Notes under the pieces: model-generated
The model's input: the letters and a program-made list of their open reading frames with translations, nothing else
Database searches by the model: none
What the model was told of the DNA's origin: nothing
DNA from: Methylophaga nitratireducenticrescens
GTDB lineage: Bacteria > Pseudomonadota > Gammaproteobacteria > Nitrosococcales > Methylophagaceae
Direction of reading: 5' to 3'
Length of the DNA stretch: 64,000 nucleotides
NCBI RefSeq assembly: GCF_000260985.4
Contig: NC_017857.3
Location: forward strand, 3,029,001-3,093,000
Shown here: positions 42,650-52,428 of the stretch, in pieces
Layout of the letters: each line of letters opens with the position of its first letter
How positions within the stretch are numbered: the stretch's first letter is position 1
Made by a program: the position numbers and the translations under genes

Positions 42650-45364
42650 ATGACTCAAACTGCACCACTTATTCTTGTTGATGGCTCTTCCTATCTGTAT
42701 CGCGCTTATCACGCGATGCCTCCGTTAACGAATAGTGACGGCGAAGCCACCGGTACCATTTATGGCGTCATCAATATGCTGCGTAAATTAATCCGTGATT
42801 ATCAACCCGAACATATGGCAGTGGTATTTGATGCCAAGGGCAAAACCTTCCGTAATGATCTCTACGCAGAGTATAAAGCCACCCGTCCGCCAATGCCGGA
42901 CGATTTACGTGAACAAATTGAACCGATCCATGAAATTGTTAAAGCCATGGGCTTGCCGCTGCTCTGCATTGATAACGTTGAAGCTGATGATGTGATCGGC
43001 ACGCTGGCAAAACAGGCCACTGCAGCCGGAATTGAAACCGTGATTTCTACAGGGGACAAAGATATGGCGCAGCTGGTTAGCAAGCATGTGACACTGGTCA
43101 ACACCATGAATAACACTAAAACCGATATCGCCGCCGTGCAAGAAAAATTTGGCCTGACCCCACAGCAAATCGTCGACTATCTGGCGTTGATGGGCGACAA
43201 GGTGGATAACATCCCCGGCGTTGACAGTGTTGGCCCAAAAACCGCAACCAAACTGCTGCAACAATATGGCAGTTTGCAGGGTGTTATCGAACATGCTGAT
43301 GAAGTTAAAGGCAAACTGGGTGAGAAATTAAGAGCAGCCGTTGATGCTTTGCCACTCTCCTATCAGTTGGCCACCATCAAGATGGATGTCGAGCTGGATT
43401 TCACACCGGAAACGCTGGATATGCAGGTAGCGGATAACCAGAAACTGGCAGAGCTGTATCGACGTTATGAATTCAAAAGCTGGTTACAAGAATTAGACTC
43501 TGCACCTGCTGCTGGGCCTTCGACAAAAACGGATGAACCTGCCACCAGCAATGAAACATATTATGAAACCATTCTGACTCAGCAGCAGCTGGATAGCTGG
43601 ATGGATAAACTCAAAAAAGCTGAACTGTTTGCCTTTGATACCGAAACCACCAGCCTCAATTATTTGCAGGCACGTATCGTCGGTATGTCATTTGCCATTA
43701 AAGCCGGTGAAGCCGCTTATCTGCCGCTGGCGCATGATTATCCGGGCGCCCCGGATCAGCTGGATTTTGATGCCACGCTGGCTCTGATGAAACCATTACT
43801 GGAAGATCCCAAGGCACTGAAAGTCGGTCAGAACCTCAAATATGACCGGCATATCCTGCTCAATCATGGCATTAATTTGCAGGGTATTGCCCATGACACC
43901 ATGTTGCAGTCCTATGTGTTGGATAGCACCGCGACCCGCCACGATATGGACTCGCTGGCCGAAAAATATCTGGGCCGCAGCACCATTCATTTTGAAGATA
44001 TTGCCGGTAAAGGCAAAAAACAACTGACTTTCAATGAAATCGGTTTAGAAGAAGCCTCTCCATATGCCTGTGAGGATGCCGATATCACCTTGCAACTGCA
44101 TCACGTTTTATGGCCCAAGGTTCAGGCGATTCCATCATTGGAAACCGTTTATCGTGAACTGGAAATGCCGTTGTTGCCGGTGCTCAACACACTGGAACGT
44201 AATGGCGTGCATATTGATATCTTTATGCTGCAACAGCAAAGCGACCAACTGGCATTGGATATTGATCGGCTGGAAAAAGAGGCCCATGCCTCTGCCGGGA
44301 CCAAATTCAATCTGGGTTCACCAAAGCAATTACAGGAAATTCTTTACGACCAGCAGCAATTGCCAGTTCGTAAAAAAACGCCTAAAGGCCAACCTTCGAC
44401 CGCTGAAAATGTGCTGCAGGAACTGGCAGATGATGGCTATGAACTTCCACAAATCATTATGAATTACCGCAGTTTGAGTAAGCTGAAATCCACTTACACT
44501 GACAAACTGCCACAGCAGGTCAATCAACAGACCGGCCGTGTTCATACCTCTTATCATCAGGCGGTCACAGCTACCGGACGCTTATCTTCTTCGGATCCAA
44601 ATCTGCAGAATATTCCGATCCGTACTGAGACGGGTCGTAAAATCCGTGAAGCCTTTGTTGCCGGAAAAGGTGCCAAGATCCTGGCAGCCGATTATTCACA
44701 AATTGAATTACGCATCATGGCGCATTTATCAGGCGATAAAAGCCTGCTGACCGCATTTGCCGAGGGTGAAGACATACATCGCCACACTGCCTCCGAAATT
44801 TTTGGCGTGGAAGCGGAACAAGTTAACGGTGATCAACGTCGCAGTGCCAAAGCCATCAACTTTGGTTTAATTTACGGTATGTCCGCCCACGGACTATCCA
44901 AACAACTGGGCATCGAACGTCATCAGGCTGCCAAATACATGGAAACCTATTTCGAACGCTATCCCGGTGTCAGAAATTACATGGACAATACTCGTGAACA
45001 GGCCAAAAAAGATGGATATGTCGAAACCATTTTCGGGCGACGGTTATATTTGCCGGAAATCAACTCCAGCAACGGCCTGCGTCGTCAATACGCCGAACGA
45101 ACCGCGATTAACGCCCCGATGCAGGGCAGTGCCGCAGATATTATCAAACGCGCAATGATTTCGATCCATGACTGGTTGCTTGAAGCTGATACCGGTATTC
45201 GCATGATTATGCAGGTGCACGATGAATTAGTATTTGAAGTGCCCGAAGATCAGCTTGATTTAGCTAAAACCGAAATTGAGCAATTTATGATTCAAGCCGC
45301 TGATCTCGAAGTGCCATTAGAAGTTGGTATTGGGGTTGGGGATAATTGGGAACAAGCGCACTAG
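42650..45364 (+). CDS. polA: DNA polymerase I
   Basis: Protein of 904 residues with all three domains. The 5'-3' exonuclease is in the first ~300 (LILVDGSSYLYRAYHAMPPL). The 3'-5' exonuclease is present and active by sequence (FAFDTETTSLN). The polymerase domain has DYSQIELRIMAHLSGD and MQVHDELVFEVPE. It fills gaps, processes Okazaki fragments and functions in repair. A family A repeat starts 7 bases after the TAG stop. Length is normal for gammaproteobacteria. Confidence 0.97.
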   Translation: MTQTAPLILVDGSSYLYRAYHAMPPLTNSDGEATGTIYGVINMLRKLIRDYQPEHMAVVFDAKGKTFRNDLYAEYKATRPPMPDDLREQIEPIHEIVKAMGLPLLCIDNVEADDVIGTLAKQATAAGIETVISTGDKDMAQLVSKHVTLVNTMNNTKTDIAAVQEKFGLTPQQIVDYLALMGDKVDNIPGVDSVGPKTATKLLQQYGSLQGVIEHADEVKGKLGEKLRAAVDALPLSYQLATIKMDVELDFTPETLDMQVADNQKLAELYRRYEFKSWLQELDSAPAAGPSTKTDEPATSNETYYETILTQQQLDSWMDKLKKAELFAFDTETTSLNYLQARIVGMSFAIKAGEAAYLPLAHDYPGAPDQLDFDATLALMKPLLEDPKALKVGQNLKYDRHILLNHGINLQGIAHDTMLQSYVLDSTATRHDMDSLAEKYLGRSTIHFEDIAGKGKKQLTFNEIGLEEASPYACEDADITLQLHHVLWPKVQAIPSLETVYRELEMPLLPVLNTLERNGVHIDIFMLQQQSDQLALDIDRLEKEAHASAGTKFNLGSPKQLQEILYDQQQLPVRKKTPKGQPSTAENVLQELADDGYELPQIIMNYRSLSKLKSTYTDKLPQQVNQQTGRVHTSYHQAVTATGRLSSSDPNLQNIPIRTETGRKIREAFVAGKGAKILAADYSQIELRIMAHLSGDKSLLTAFAEGEDIHRHTASEIFGVEAEQVNGDQRRSAKAINFGLIYGMSAHGLSKQLGIERHQAAKYMETYFERYPGVRNYMDNTREQAKKDGYVETIFGRRLYLPEINSSNGLRRQYAERTAINAPMQGSAADIIKRAMISIHDWLLEADTGIRMIMQVHDELVFEVPEDQLDLAKTEIEQFMIQAADLEVPLEVGIGVGDNWEQAH

Positions 45365-45371
45365 CTGATAA

Positions 45372-45437
45372 TTAACCACAGACACGAAGGTGCAAAAGCA
45401 ATTTATCCGCAGATTACGCAGATGGACACAGATTTTT
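45372..45437 (+). repeat. A-linker-B repeat module downstream of polA
   Basis: A decayed family A part (TTAACCACAGACACGAAGGT) runs directly into AAAAGCAATTTATCCGCAGA and two further CGCAGAT-like units of family B, the last as ACACAGAT. It starts 7 bases after the polA stop, in the same orientation as polA. Confidence 0.8.
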
Positions 45438-45601
45438 AGAGAAATAATTTTAATGAAACCGATAACAAACTATCAAACCAGGTAATTTCAAAAACAGATT
45501 GATCCGGTATTCCCGTAGATGGCTACACTGTTTATTTTCCACCTTGTCGGACACAAAAATAGTCACCAGCAGTGAGATAAACAAGCCCTAGCGGATTTTT
45601 C
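45438..45601. other. 164-bp spacer without recognisable genes
   Basis: No open frame, tRNA or recognisable element. It includes the string AAACAAGCCCTAGCGG near 45577-45592, which resembles AACAAGCCCTAGGCGG at 12102-12117. This may be coincidental. Confidence 0.4.
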
Positions 45602-45675
45602 ACCACAGAAACAAATAGGGGCAGGAAGCTTTTAAGGAGTTTTATCCGTAGATTACGCAGATAGGTGCTGATTTT
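45602..45675 (+). repeat. Degenerate A-linker-B repeat module
   Basis: ACCACAGAAACAAATAGGGGC (45602-45622) resembles a decayed family A, then TTTATCCGTAGATTACGCAG (45641-45660) and ATAGGTGCTGATT are a decayed family B. Same order and spacing as the module after polA, with several mutations, so it is an older copy. It is antisense to the chemoreceptor gene that ends at 45840. Confidence 0.65.
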
Positions 45676-45839
45676 CTGAGACAAATCATGAACAGGAAAA
45701 TCGCCGAAAAATAAAATACATGCTTGAGGCTTTAGGAGCCCAGACTAAATGGCAATACTGAGCGTCGACTCAACTGCTTTTGCAGGAGTGGAGCAAAATG
45801 GTTGTTCATAATGTTTCCAGCGACAAAGCGTGTATCGGT
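45676..45839. other. 164-bp gap between repeat and chemoreceptor gene
   Basis: No gene or clear motif is visible. A terminator for the minus-strand chemoreceptor may lie here but none is obvious. Confidence 0.35.
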
Positions 45840-47777
45840 TTATTGTTTTAGTTGCCCCACCAGTTTATTCAAACTCTGACTGACTTGATTGAGACTGTGC
45901 CCAGCCTGTTCAATTTCGGTGATTTGCTGATTCACGGTCTCGGAGCGCTGTTTGATCTGTTCGGTACTTCTGGCGATATCATCCACTACGGCTGTCTGTT
46001 GCTGGGTTGCTGTAGCGATGGAAGCATTGACCTGATGAATATTCTGCACCGCGTTTATTACCGGGATCATCGCTGTTTTCGCGTTTAAACCTTGTTCAGC
46101 ACATTGCTCAGCAAACTGACTCTGGGACCGAACCGTTGCAGCGGCTTCACTGCTACTGTTCAGCAGATCGACAATAATGGCCTGGATTTCTTCCGTTGAT
46201 TGTTTGGTGCGGGTCGCCAGCTGTCGGACTTCATCGGCCACCACACTGAATCCTCTGCCATGTTCACCGGCTCTTGCGGCCTCAATTGCCGCATTCAAGG
46301 CCAATAGATTCGTTTGCTCAGCCACGCTTTGAATCACCACCAGCACCTGATTGATGTCCTTGCCACGTTGTTCCAATGTATTCATCGTGCTTTCAAATGC
46401 TAACAAATTCTCAGAGAGTTGATGGCTGGCATTGGCGGCACTGCTTAATTGTTGACTGGCCTGCTCAGTTGCCTGTGTAGCCTGTTCTGTCGATTCAGCT
46501 GCATTAGAGGCACTTTGGGCAACCTCTTTAAAGGAATACGATAACTCGGTGATCGCAGCCGAAACTTCCTCGGTGGCGGCAATCTGTTGTTGGTTGACCG
46601 AAACCGCCTGCATCGAGGCCGTTTGTAAATCAGTACTGGCAGACAACACATTTTGAGATTGCTGATTCAGCTTATCAATCAATTGAGCAAAATAACTTTG
46701 CAGCTGCAGCGCCGATTGCTCAACTGATCGCGATTCGACAAACGGCAACTCTGAAACCAGAGTCTGTTGAAAGTTACCTTTAATCATCTGGCTGAAATAA
46801 TGTTCCAGCTGTATTAGGAAGCGGATAATGCGTTTCTGTAAAAAATAGAACAGCAAAATAGTCAGGATAATGATGCTAACGACCCCCATCATGATCCACT
46901 GCACCTGCTGACTGATGGACTGTTTGATGTCTTCTATTTTTAACTGAAACTGATCCAGCGTGTCGGCAAATGTAGAGATCTCACCGCCTAAGGCCGCGCG
47001 TTTTTGCTGTAGCTGCTGATCAAACTGTAATGTATTGCTTAATTCTTTTTCATAGCGCCTGCTCAATGATAACAATGAGTCAATGCCACGTTGCCCAAGT
47101 TCTTCGGGATCCTGAGGGATTAATGCTTCGGTATTCACTTCCGAATAAATGCCAAATTTTGGCAAGGTATTTAATTGTTCCAGCTTATCGATAAACGCAT
47201 TGTTCGCAGAAACTAACGCCGTTTGAATATCGCTGGTTTGCAACTCGATATAACGCTGTCGAAGGCGTCCAATATCATTCAGCTGACGACTTAATTCTGC
47301 CAGTAGTGCTGTAAAAGATTGCTGATAGGGATGCCCTTGCGCTTCACTCTTTTGAGCGTAGTCGATCAAAAGGCCAATTTCACCATCTCGCTCACGTTCG
47401 TTCTGAATCAGCAGCGCTTGTGGATTACCGGCCAGTTTTCCGGCTTCACGCACTTCAAATACTTTTTCCTGAAGCACAGCAATGGCTGATTGAATCGTCT
47501 GGTTGTCCTGTTCATTAAGCCAGGTCTGTTCTACGGCAGATAATTCAACAAGCTGGGTCTCGGCCTGTTGAAGTAGATCGGCATCACCGGAAGCCAGATA
47601 ACGGGCCAGCAATACCCGTACTTCAATATCAAACCGGGATTTAAATTGCTGAAACTGTTGGGCAATCTGATACGGCTTATCTAATTGTTGCCAGCCCCAG
47701 ATACCCGCCAGCACACCAATCATTAATCCAGCAGCAATAAATATTGCCAGCCATCTTGAAACTACACTTAATCGCAC
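45840..47777 (-). CDS. Methyl-accepting chemotaxis protein
   Basis: Protein of 645 residues. An N-terminal transmembrane helix (about 12-31) precedes a ~260-residue periplasmic domain with many Gln and Leu (helical bundle sensor). A second membrane helix lies near 293-312, with the HAMP-like [24 protein letters not shown] next. The signalling hairpin follows: [20 protein letters not shown] and [15 protein letters not shown], the conserved hairpin tip. It senses an unknown ligand and signals to CheA/CheW; no che genes are in the window. Typical monocistronic receptor. Confidence 0.93.
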   Translation of the reverse strand: MRLSVVSRWLAIFIAAGLMIGVLAGIWGWQQLDKPYQIAQQFQQFKSRFDIEVRVLLARYLASGDADLLQQAETQLVELSAVEQTWLNEQDNQTIQSAIAVLQEKVFEVREAGKLAGNPQALLIQNERERDGEIGLLIDYAQKSEAQGHPYQQSFTALLAELSRQLNDIGRLRQRYIELQTSDIQTALVSANNAFIDKLEQLNTLPKFGIYSEVNTEALIPQDPEELGQRGIDSLLSLSRRYEKELSNTLQFDQQLQQKRAALGGEISTFADTLDQFQLKIEDIKQSISQQVQWIMMGVVSIIILTILLFYFLQKRIIRFLIQLEHYFSQMIKGNFQQTLVSELPFVESRSVEQSALQLQSYFAQLIDKLNQQSQNVLSASTDLQTASMQAVSVNQQQIAATEEVSAAITELSYSFKEVAQSASNAAESTEQATQATEQASQQLSSAANASHQLSENLLAFESTMNTLEQRGKDINQVLVVIQSVAEQTNLLALNAAIEAARAGEHGRGFSVVADEVRQLATRTKQSTEEIQAIIVDLLNSSSEAAATVRSQSQFAEQCAEQGLNAKTAMIPVINAVQNIHQVNASIATATQQQTAVVDDIARSTEQIKQRSETVNQQITEIEQAGHSLNQVSQSLNKLVGQLKQ

Positions 47778-47832
47778 TCTTTATCCCGCTTAACATACAA
47801 GCATGAAACTCTAGCGCAAGTTAATGACAGCT

Positions 47833-48906
47833 TTATGACGGATTAATGTGCTGTTCCAAAGCCCACTGAACATGTTCGCGTACAAGTTCTGAGGAATGTT
47901 CAAGCTGGTCTTTTAATGACGCCACAATTTTTTGTGAAGTTTCGGCATTGCCCAGAGCAATAGCAATATTCCGCAACCAGCATTCATAACCAATGCGGCG
48001 GATTGGGCTGCCTTCCAGGCGTTGCAGAAATTCTGCTTCGGTCCAGGAAAACAATTCCACCAGCTGAGGGGCATCAAGACCTTCACGCGGCAGATAGGCT
48101 GACTCGGTAGTCATCTGAGCAAATTTGTTCCAGGGACACACCAGCTGACAGTCATCACAGCCATATATCCGATTGCCCATCATAGGTCGGAATTCCACAG
48201 GAATACTGCCGCGAAGTTCAATGGTCAGATAGGAAATACAACGTCTTGCATCCAGTTGATAAGGCGCCACAATCGCCTGAGTCGGGCAGATATCAATACA
48301 GGCAGTGCAGGAACCACAATGATCAGATACCGGCTCTGTCAGTGGCAAAGGCAGATCGGTGTAAATTTCGCCTAAAAAGAAATATGAACCGTTTTGCCGG
48401 TTTAACACATTGGTATGTTTGCCAACCCAACCCAGCCCGGATTTCTGTGCCAGGGCTTTTTCCATCACCGGTGCGCTGTCGGTAAAAACCCGATACCCCA
48501 TTGCACCAACGGCCTCCTCAATTCGCTGCGAAAGCCGAAGTAAACGCTTACGTATCAGTTTGTGATAATCCCGACCCAGTGCATAACGGGAGATAAAACC
48601 CAATTCGCTCTCGCCCATCACCTGCCACGCATCGGCAGCGGTTTCCGGCCAGTAATCCATTCTGGCGGTTATAACCCGGATGGTTCCGGGCACTAACTCT
48701 TCAGGATGGGTTCGCAAACTGCCATGGCGTTGCATAAATTCCATCTCACCATGAAAGCCGCGCGCTAACCATTGTTGCAATTGATCTTCTGCGGCAGACA
48801 GGTCAATATCACTGACACCCAGCTGTTGAAAGCCAAGCGAACGCGCCCATATCTGCATATCATTTAAAAGTGCTCGGGATAACTGCACTGTATTTGAATC
48901 GACCAT
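47833..48906 (-). CDS. queG: Epoxyqueuosine reductase QueG
   Basis: Protein of 357 residues. The cobalamin-binding N-terminal part contains FHGEMEFMQRHGSLRTHPE. Two ferredoxin-like 4Fe-4S motifs follow (CGSCTACIDICPTQAI and CDDCQLVCPWNKF). It reduces epoxyqueuosine to queuosine in the anticodon of some tRNAs. It is divergent from nnr with only a 46-bp intergenic stretch. Length normal; motifs intact. Confidence 0.94.
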   Translation of the reverse strand: MVDSNTVQLSRALLNDMQIWARSLGFQQLGVSDIDLSAAEDQLQQWLARGFHGEMEFMQRHGSLRTHPEELVPGTIRVITARMDYWPETAADAWQVMGESELGFISRYALGRDYHKLIRKRLLRLSQRIEEAVGAMGYRVFTDSAPVMEKALAQKSGLGWVGKHTNVLNRQNGSYFFLGEIYTDLPLPLTEPVSDHCGSCTACIDICPTQAIVAPYQLDARRCISYLTIELRGSIPVEFRPMMGNRIYGCDDCQLVCPWNKFAQMTTESAYLPREGLDAPQLVELFSWTEAEFLQRLEGSPIRRIGYECWLRNIAIALGNAETSQKIVASLKDQLEHSSELVREHVQWALEQHINPS

Positions 48907-48952
48907 GCGGTCTATTATAGTGAACTGAATTTTTTCATCGGGATATTATTTT

Positions 48953-50443
48953 ATGTCGACTTTGCCACATGAACTTTACACTGCAGAACAGACCCGTGAG
49001 CTGGAACGTATTGTCACAGAGCAACATAATATTTCGTCAGCAAAATTAATGTCACGTGCTGGCGCTGCTGCTTTAGGTGCTATAAAAAGTTATTGGCCTC
49101 AGGCAGAACGTATCTTAGTCGTTTGTGGAACTGGCAATAACGGTGGCGATGGCTTCGAGTTGGCCAGACAGGCAATAACCGAAGAGTATCGTGTCAGTAT
49201 TTTTCAGGTGGGCGATGAAAAAGAAATGAGCGAGGAAACCCTTGCTGCCCGTGAAGCCATTATTGCCAGCGGTGTTGAAATTCATCGGTTTGAAGAGAAA
49301 TTACCTACCACAGACGTGATTGTTGATGCTCTTTTGGGGATAGGACTCAGTCGAGAAGTAAGTGGTGACTACGCCTTAGCGGTTAATGCTATCAATGAAC
49401 ATACCAAACGAATACCGGTTTTAGCGCTGGATATCCCTTCCGGTATCCATGCTAACACCGGCCGTGCATTAGGAACCGCCGTTCATGCCACAATCACATT
49501 AAGTTTTCTGGGCCTGAACAAAGGGTTATTTACCGGCGAAGGCCCCAATTACTGTGGCCAGGTCTGCTTTGATTCGTTAAAAGTCCCATCCGCCATTTAT
49601 AAAGCATTTACCCCCATTGCGCGTCGGGTCAGTCTGGAAAACGATGCGGCTGGATTAGCGCCCCGCGAGCGTACAGGTCATAAAGGTTTATATGGCCATT
49701 TGTTTATCATTGGTGGCGATCATGGTATGCCTGGCGCAGCACGAGTTGCAGCTGAGGCAGGAGCTCGTGTAGGTTCCGGTTTAACCAGTATTGCAACCCG
49801 AAGTGCACACGGTCCCATCCTGAATCTGGCCCGACCTGAATTGATGTGTTATGGCGTTGAGAGTGCCAGTGAGCTCGAGGAATTGCTGCGTCCTGCAAAT
49901 GCACTGTCTGTTGGCCCCGGTCTTGGCCAGAGTGAATGGGCTGTTGCATTATTTCAGAAAGCCATTGAAACCAATCTGCCGATGGTCGTGGATGCGGATG
50001 CACTAAATTTGCTGAGTAAAAATCCACAGTATCATGATAATTGGGTGCTCACACCGCATCCGGGTGAAGCAGCCCGATTGTTAGGTTGTACTTCAGAAGA
50101 AATTCAGGCGGATCGTTTTGCCGCAGTTTATGAACTGCAACGACGTTATGGTGGCGTGGTGGTGCTTAAAGGATCAGGAACACTGATTTCCAACGGTGAA
50201 GCACCGACCCGTCTTTCCACCTGGGGTAATCCCGGCATGGGCAGCGGAGGTATGGGTGACGTGTTGGCCGGTGTCATTGGCGGTCTGCTGGCCCAGCATT
50301 TTCCAATCATGGATGCTGCCTGTGTGGGCGTCACACTTCATGGTATGGCGGCGGATAAAGCAGCCGAACTTGATGGTGAACGCGGCACACTGGCAATGGA
50401 TTTAATGCCACATCTGCGTCGACTAGCAAACCTTATCTATTAA
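48953..50443 (+). CDS. nnr: Bifunctional NAD(P)H-hydrate epimerase / ADP-dependent NAD(P)H-hydrate dehydratase
   Basis: Protein of 496 residues. The N-terminal YjeF_N epimerase domain (about 1-215) has VVCGTGNNGGDGFELARQ and ALDIPSGIHANTG. The C-terminal dehydratase (about 225-496) has GHKGLYGHLFIIGGDHGMPG, WVLTPHPGEAARL and TWGNPGMGSGGMGDVLAG. It repairs hydrated NADH and NADPH. Its stop overlaps the tsaE start by one base (TAATG), a frequent arrangement with tsaE. Confidence 0.95.
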   Translation: MSTLPHELYTAEQTRELERIVTEQHNISSAKLMSRAGAAALGAIKSYWPQAERILVVCGTGNNGGDGFELARQAITEEYRVSIFQVGDEKEMSEETLAAREAIIASGVEIHRFEEKLPTTDVIVDALLGIGLSREVSGDYALAVNAINEHTKRIPVLALDIPSGIHANTGRALGTAVHATITLSFLGLNKGLFTGEGPNYCGQVCFDSLKVPSAIYKAFTPIARRVSLENDAAGLAPRERTGHKGLYGHLFIIGGDHGMPGAARVAAEAGARVGSGLTSIATRSAHGPILNLARPELMCYGVESASELEELLRPANALSVGPGLGQSEWAVALFQKAIETNLPMVVDADALNLLSKNPQYHDNWVLTPHPGEAARLLGCTSEEIQADRFAAVYELQRRYGGVVVLKGSGTLISNGEAPTRLSTWGNPGMGSGGMGDVLAGVIGGLLAQHFPIMDAACVGVTLHGMAADKAAELDGERGTLAMDLMPHLRRLANLIY

Positions 50444-50895
50444 TGGTCTGGCTCGAAGACGAACAAGCTACTCTGGAATTGGCTGCAAAACTGGCGGCCT
50501 TACTTCCTGATTCAGCATTCTGCATCCACCTCAAAGGTGACCTGGGAGCGGGAAAAACGACTTTTGTTCGGGGATTGCTCAACGCGCTTGGCCACTCAGG
50601 TAAAGTTAAAAGCCCGACTTACACTCTGGTCGAGCATTATCAGCTCAACGCGCGGGATATTTACCATTTTGACTTATACCGTCTCGCTGCTCCGGAAGAA
50701 CTGCTCTATCTGGGTATAGAAGATTACTTTTCTACTAACGCCCTATCGTTAATCGAATGGCCGGAACAAGGCACAGGGGTTTTACCAGAACCCGACCTGC
50801 TTATCTCATTGAAATATCAGACTTCCGGCCGAGAAGTTATTTTTACGGCTTATTCCGAAGCCGCTTCTGATATCTGCGATAAACTTCACAACTAA
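50443..50895 (+). CDS. tsaE: tRNA threonylcarbamoyladenosine biosynthesis protein TsaE
   Basis: P-loop ATPase of 150 residues. The Walker A GDLGAGKTTFVRGLL, KSPTYTLVEHY and IEWPEQG are family features. TsaE acts with TsaB, TsaD and TsaC in t6A37 tRNA synthesis; a TsaC/YciO-like protein is at 7165. It is translationally coupled to nnr by a one-base overlap and followed by the amidase gene after about 100 bp. Confidence 0.95.
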   Translation: MVWLEDEQATLELAAKLAALLPDSAFCIHLKGDLGAGKTTFVRGLLNALGHSGKVKSPTYTLVEHYQLNARDIYHFDLYRLAAPEELLYLGIEDYFSTNALSLIEWPEQGTGVLPEPDLLISLKYQTSGREVIFTAYSEAASDICDKLHN

Positions 50896-50995
50896 TTCAG
50901 CTTTATTCGCTATCTCATTAAAAATATAGAAAAAAGTCTTGATTTTTTATTACTTCAATCACAAACTAGCACTGTGTAATTTGTTGGAACTTGCT

Positions 50996-52381
50996 ATGTC
51001 TCGTTTGTTATTGGGATTGATAATATTGATGTTTACGGTCGATGCGCATGCCGCCTCGGTTGAGAATATCCGTATATCCCAAAATACTAACCTGACCCGC
51101 GTGGTGCTGGATCTTGATACAGCACTGGAATATTCCAGCTTCACACTGACAAATCCGCATCGGTTAGTTGTCGATCTTAAAGCCGCCAAGGTAAACAAAA
51201 AATTAATTGCCCCGACATTTAACAGTGCAGTGGTCGAGAAAATCCGTCATGCCCAGCATGATCAGGAGACTTATCGCCTGGTTTTCGATCTTAAACAGGA
51301 AACGGACTATGAGATTCAGACTTTGGCGCCTGAAGGTGAATACTCGCATCGACTTCTGGTCGATTTAAAACATGGACCGGCCACAGCTCTGGCCACTAAC
51401 AAATCGTCAAAATCACCCGAAAAGGCTACTGATAAAGCAGAAGAAAAAGCTTCCGCTCAAATTACAAAAGCTGATACTCCCCCATCACCGCAACAAACAG
51501 CTACCAACACAACGGTGCGTAACCGACCGATGTTGCCCCGTCGCGATATCGTGATAGCAATCGATCCAGGTCATGGTGGTCGTGATCCCGGTGCGATTGG
51601 CAGAAAAGGCACTCGTGAAAAAGATGTGGTGCTGGCTATTTCCCGTCGGCTGGCAAAACTGGTGGATAACGAACCGGGTATGCGTGCCTTTATGACACGT
51701 GAACGCGATGAATTCATTACCCTGAGGCAGCGTATTCAGCGAGCCAAAAAAAATGGTGCGGATATGTTTATTTCCATCCATGCTGATGCCTTTCAGCGCA
51801 CCAGCGCCAAAGGATCTTCGGTCTATGTATTATCACAACGCGGTGCCAGTAGTGAGGCGGCTCAGATTCTGGCAGACCGTGAGAATGCTGCTGACCTTGC
51901 AGGTGGTATCAGTCTTGAAGACAAAGACGATCTGCTGGCCTCGGTCTTACTGGATTTATCGCAAACCGCCAGTCTGGAAGCCAGCCTGGAAGTGGGCAAC
52001 AGTGTTTTAAGTGGTTTGAAGCGGGTTGGGCCAGTGCATAAAAAACGGGTTGAATCAGCAGCGTTCGTGGTACTCAAATCACCGGATATTCCCTCGGTGC
52101 TTGTGGAAACAGCGTTTATTTCCAACCCGGAAGAAGAGCGCAAGCTTAATGATGTCAATCATCAGAACAAACTGGCGCAGGCAATGCTGGCTGGTATCCG
52201 CAGTTATTTCCAGAGAAACCCGATAACCCAGCAGGTTAAACCACAGCAACATATTGTCAGTAGCGGCGATACCCTAAGTACGATTGCACAACGCTATCGG
52301 GTCAATATGTCTGAATTGAAATCCACCAATAATCTGCAAACCAGCAAACTGATGGTCGGTGACGTTTTAAAAATTCCTTGA
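50996..52381 (+). CDS. N-acetylmuramoyl-L-alanine amidase (AmiB/AmiC type) with AMIN and LysM domains
   Basis: Start set at 50996 so the product (461 residues) begins with a signal peptide (MSRLLLGLIILMFTVDAHA). An AMIN domain follows (about 25-120), then a Lys/Ala-rich linker, and an Amidase_3 domain (IDPGHGGRDPGAIG, SIHADAF, PSVLVETAFISNP) with the zinc ligands. A C-terminal LysM motif (IVSSGDTLSTIAQRYRVN) binds peptidoglycan. It cleaves the peptide from muramic acid during cell separation. The order tsaE-amidase-mutL is common in gammaproteobacteria. Confidence 0.94.
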   Translation: MSRLLLGLIILMFTVDAHAASVENIRISQNTNLTRVVLDLDTALEYSSFTLTNPHRLVVDLKAAKVNKKLIAPTFNSAVVEKIRHAQHDQETYRLVFDLKQETDYEIQTLAPEGEYSHRLLVDLKHGPATALATNKSSKSPEKATDKAEEKASAQITKADTPPSPQQTATNTTVRNRPMLPRRDIVIAIDPGHGGRDPGAIGRKGTREKDVVLAISRRLAKLVDNEPGMRAFMTRERDEFITLRQRIQRAKKNGADMFISIHADAFQRTSAKGSSVYVLSQRGASSEAAQILADRENAADLAGGISLEDKDDLLASVLLDLSQTASLEASLEVGNSVLSGLKRVGPVHKKRVESAAFVVLKSPDIPSVLVETAFISNPEEERKLNDVNHQNKLAQAMLAGIRSYFQRNPITQQVKPQQHIVSSGDTLSTIAQRYRVNMSELKSTNNLQTSKLMVGDVLKIP

Positions 52382-52428
52382 GTGATGTTGACTGCGGATT
52401 TGCTGTTCGCAGCTGTTAAACTGTGTCG

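Noticed and set aside
45438-45601. Remnant of a transposase or small RNA downstream of polA
   Set aside because: No frame, conserved motif or structure could be supported; Spot 42-like sequence is not evident.
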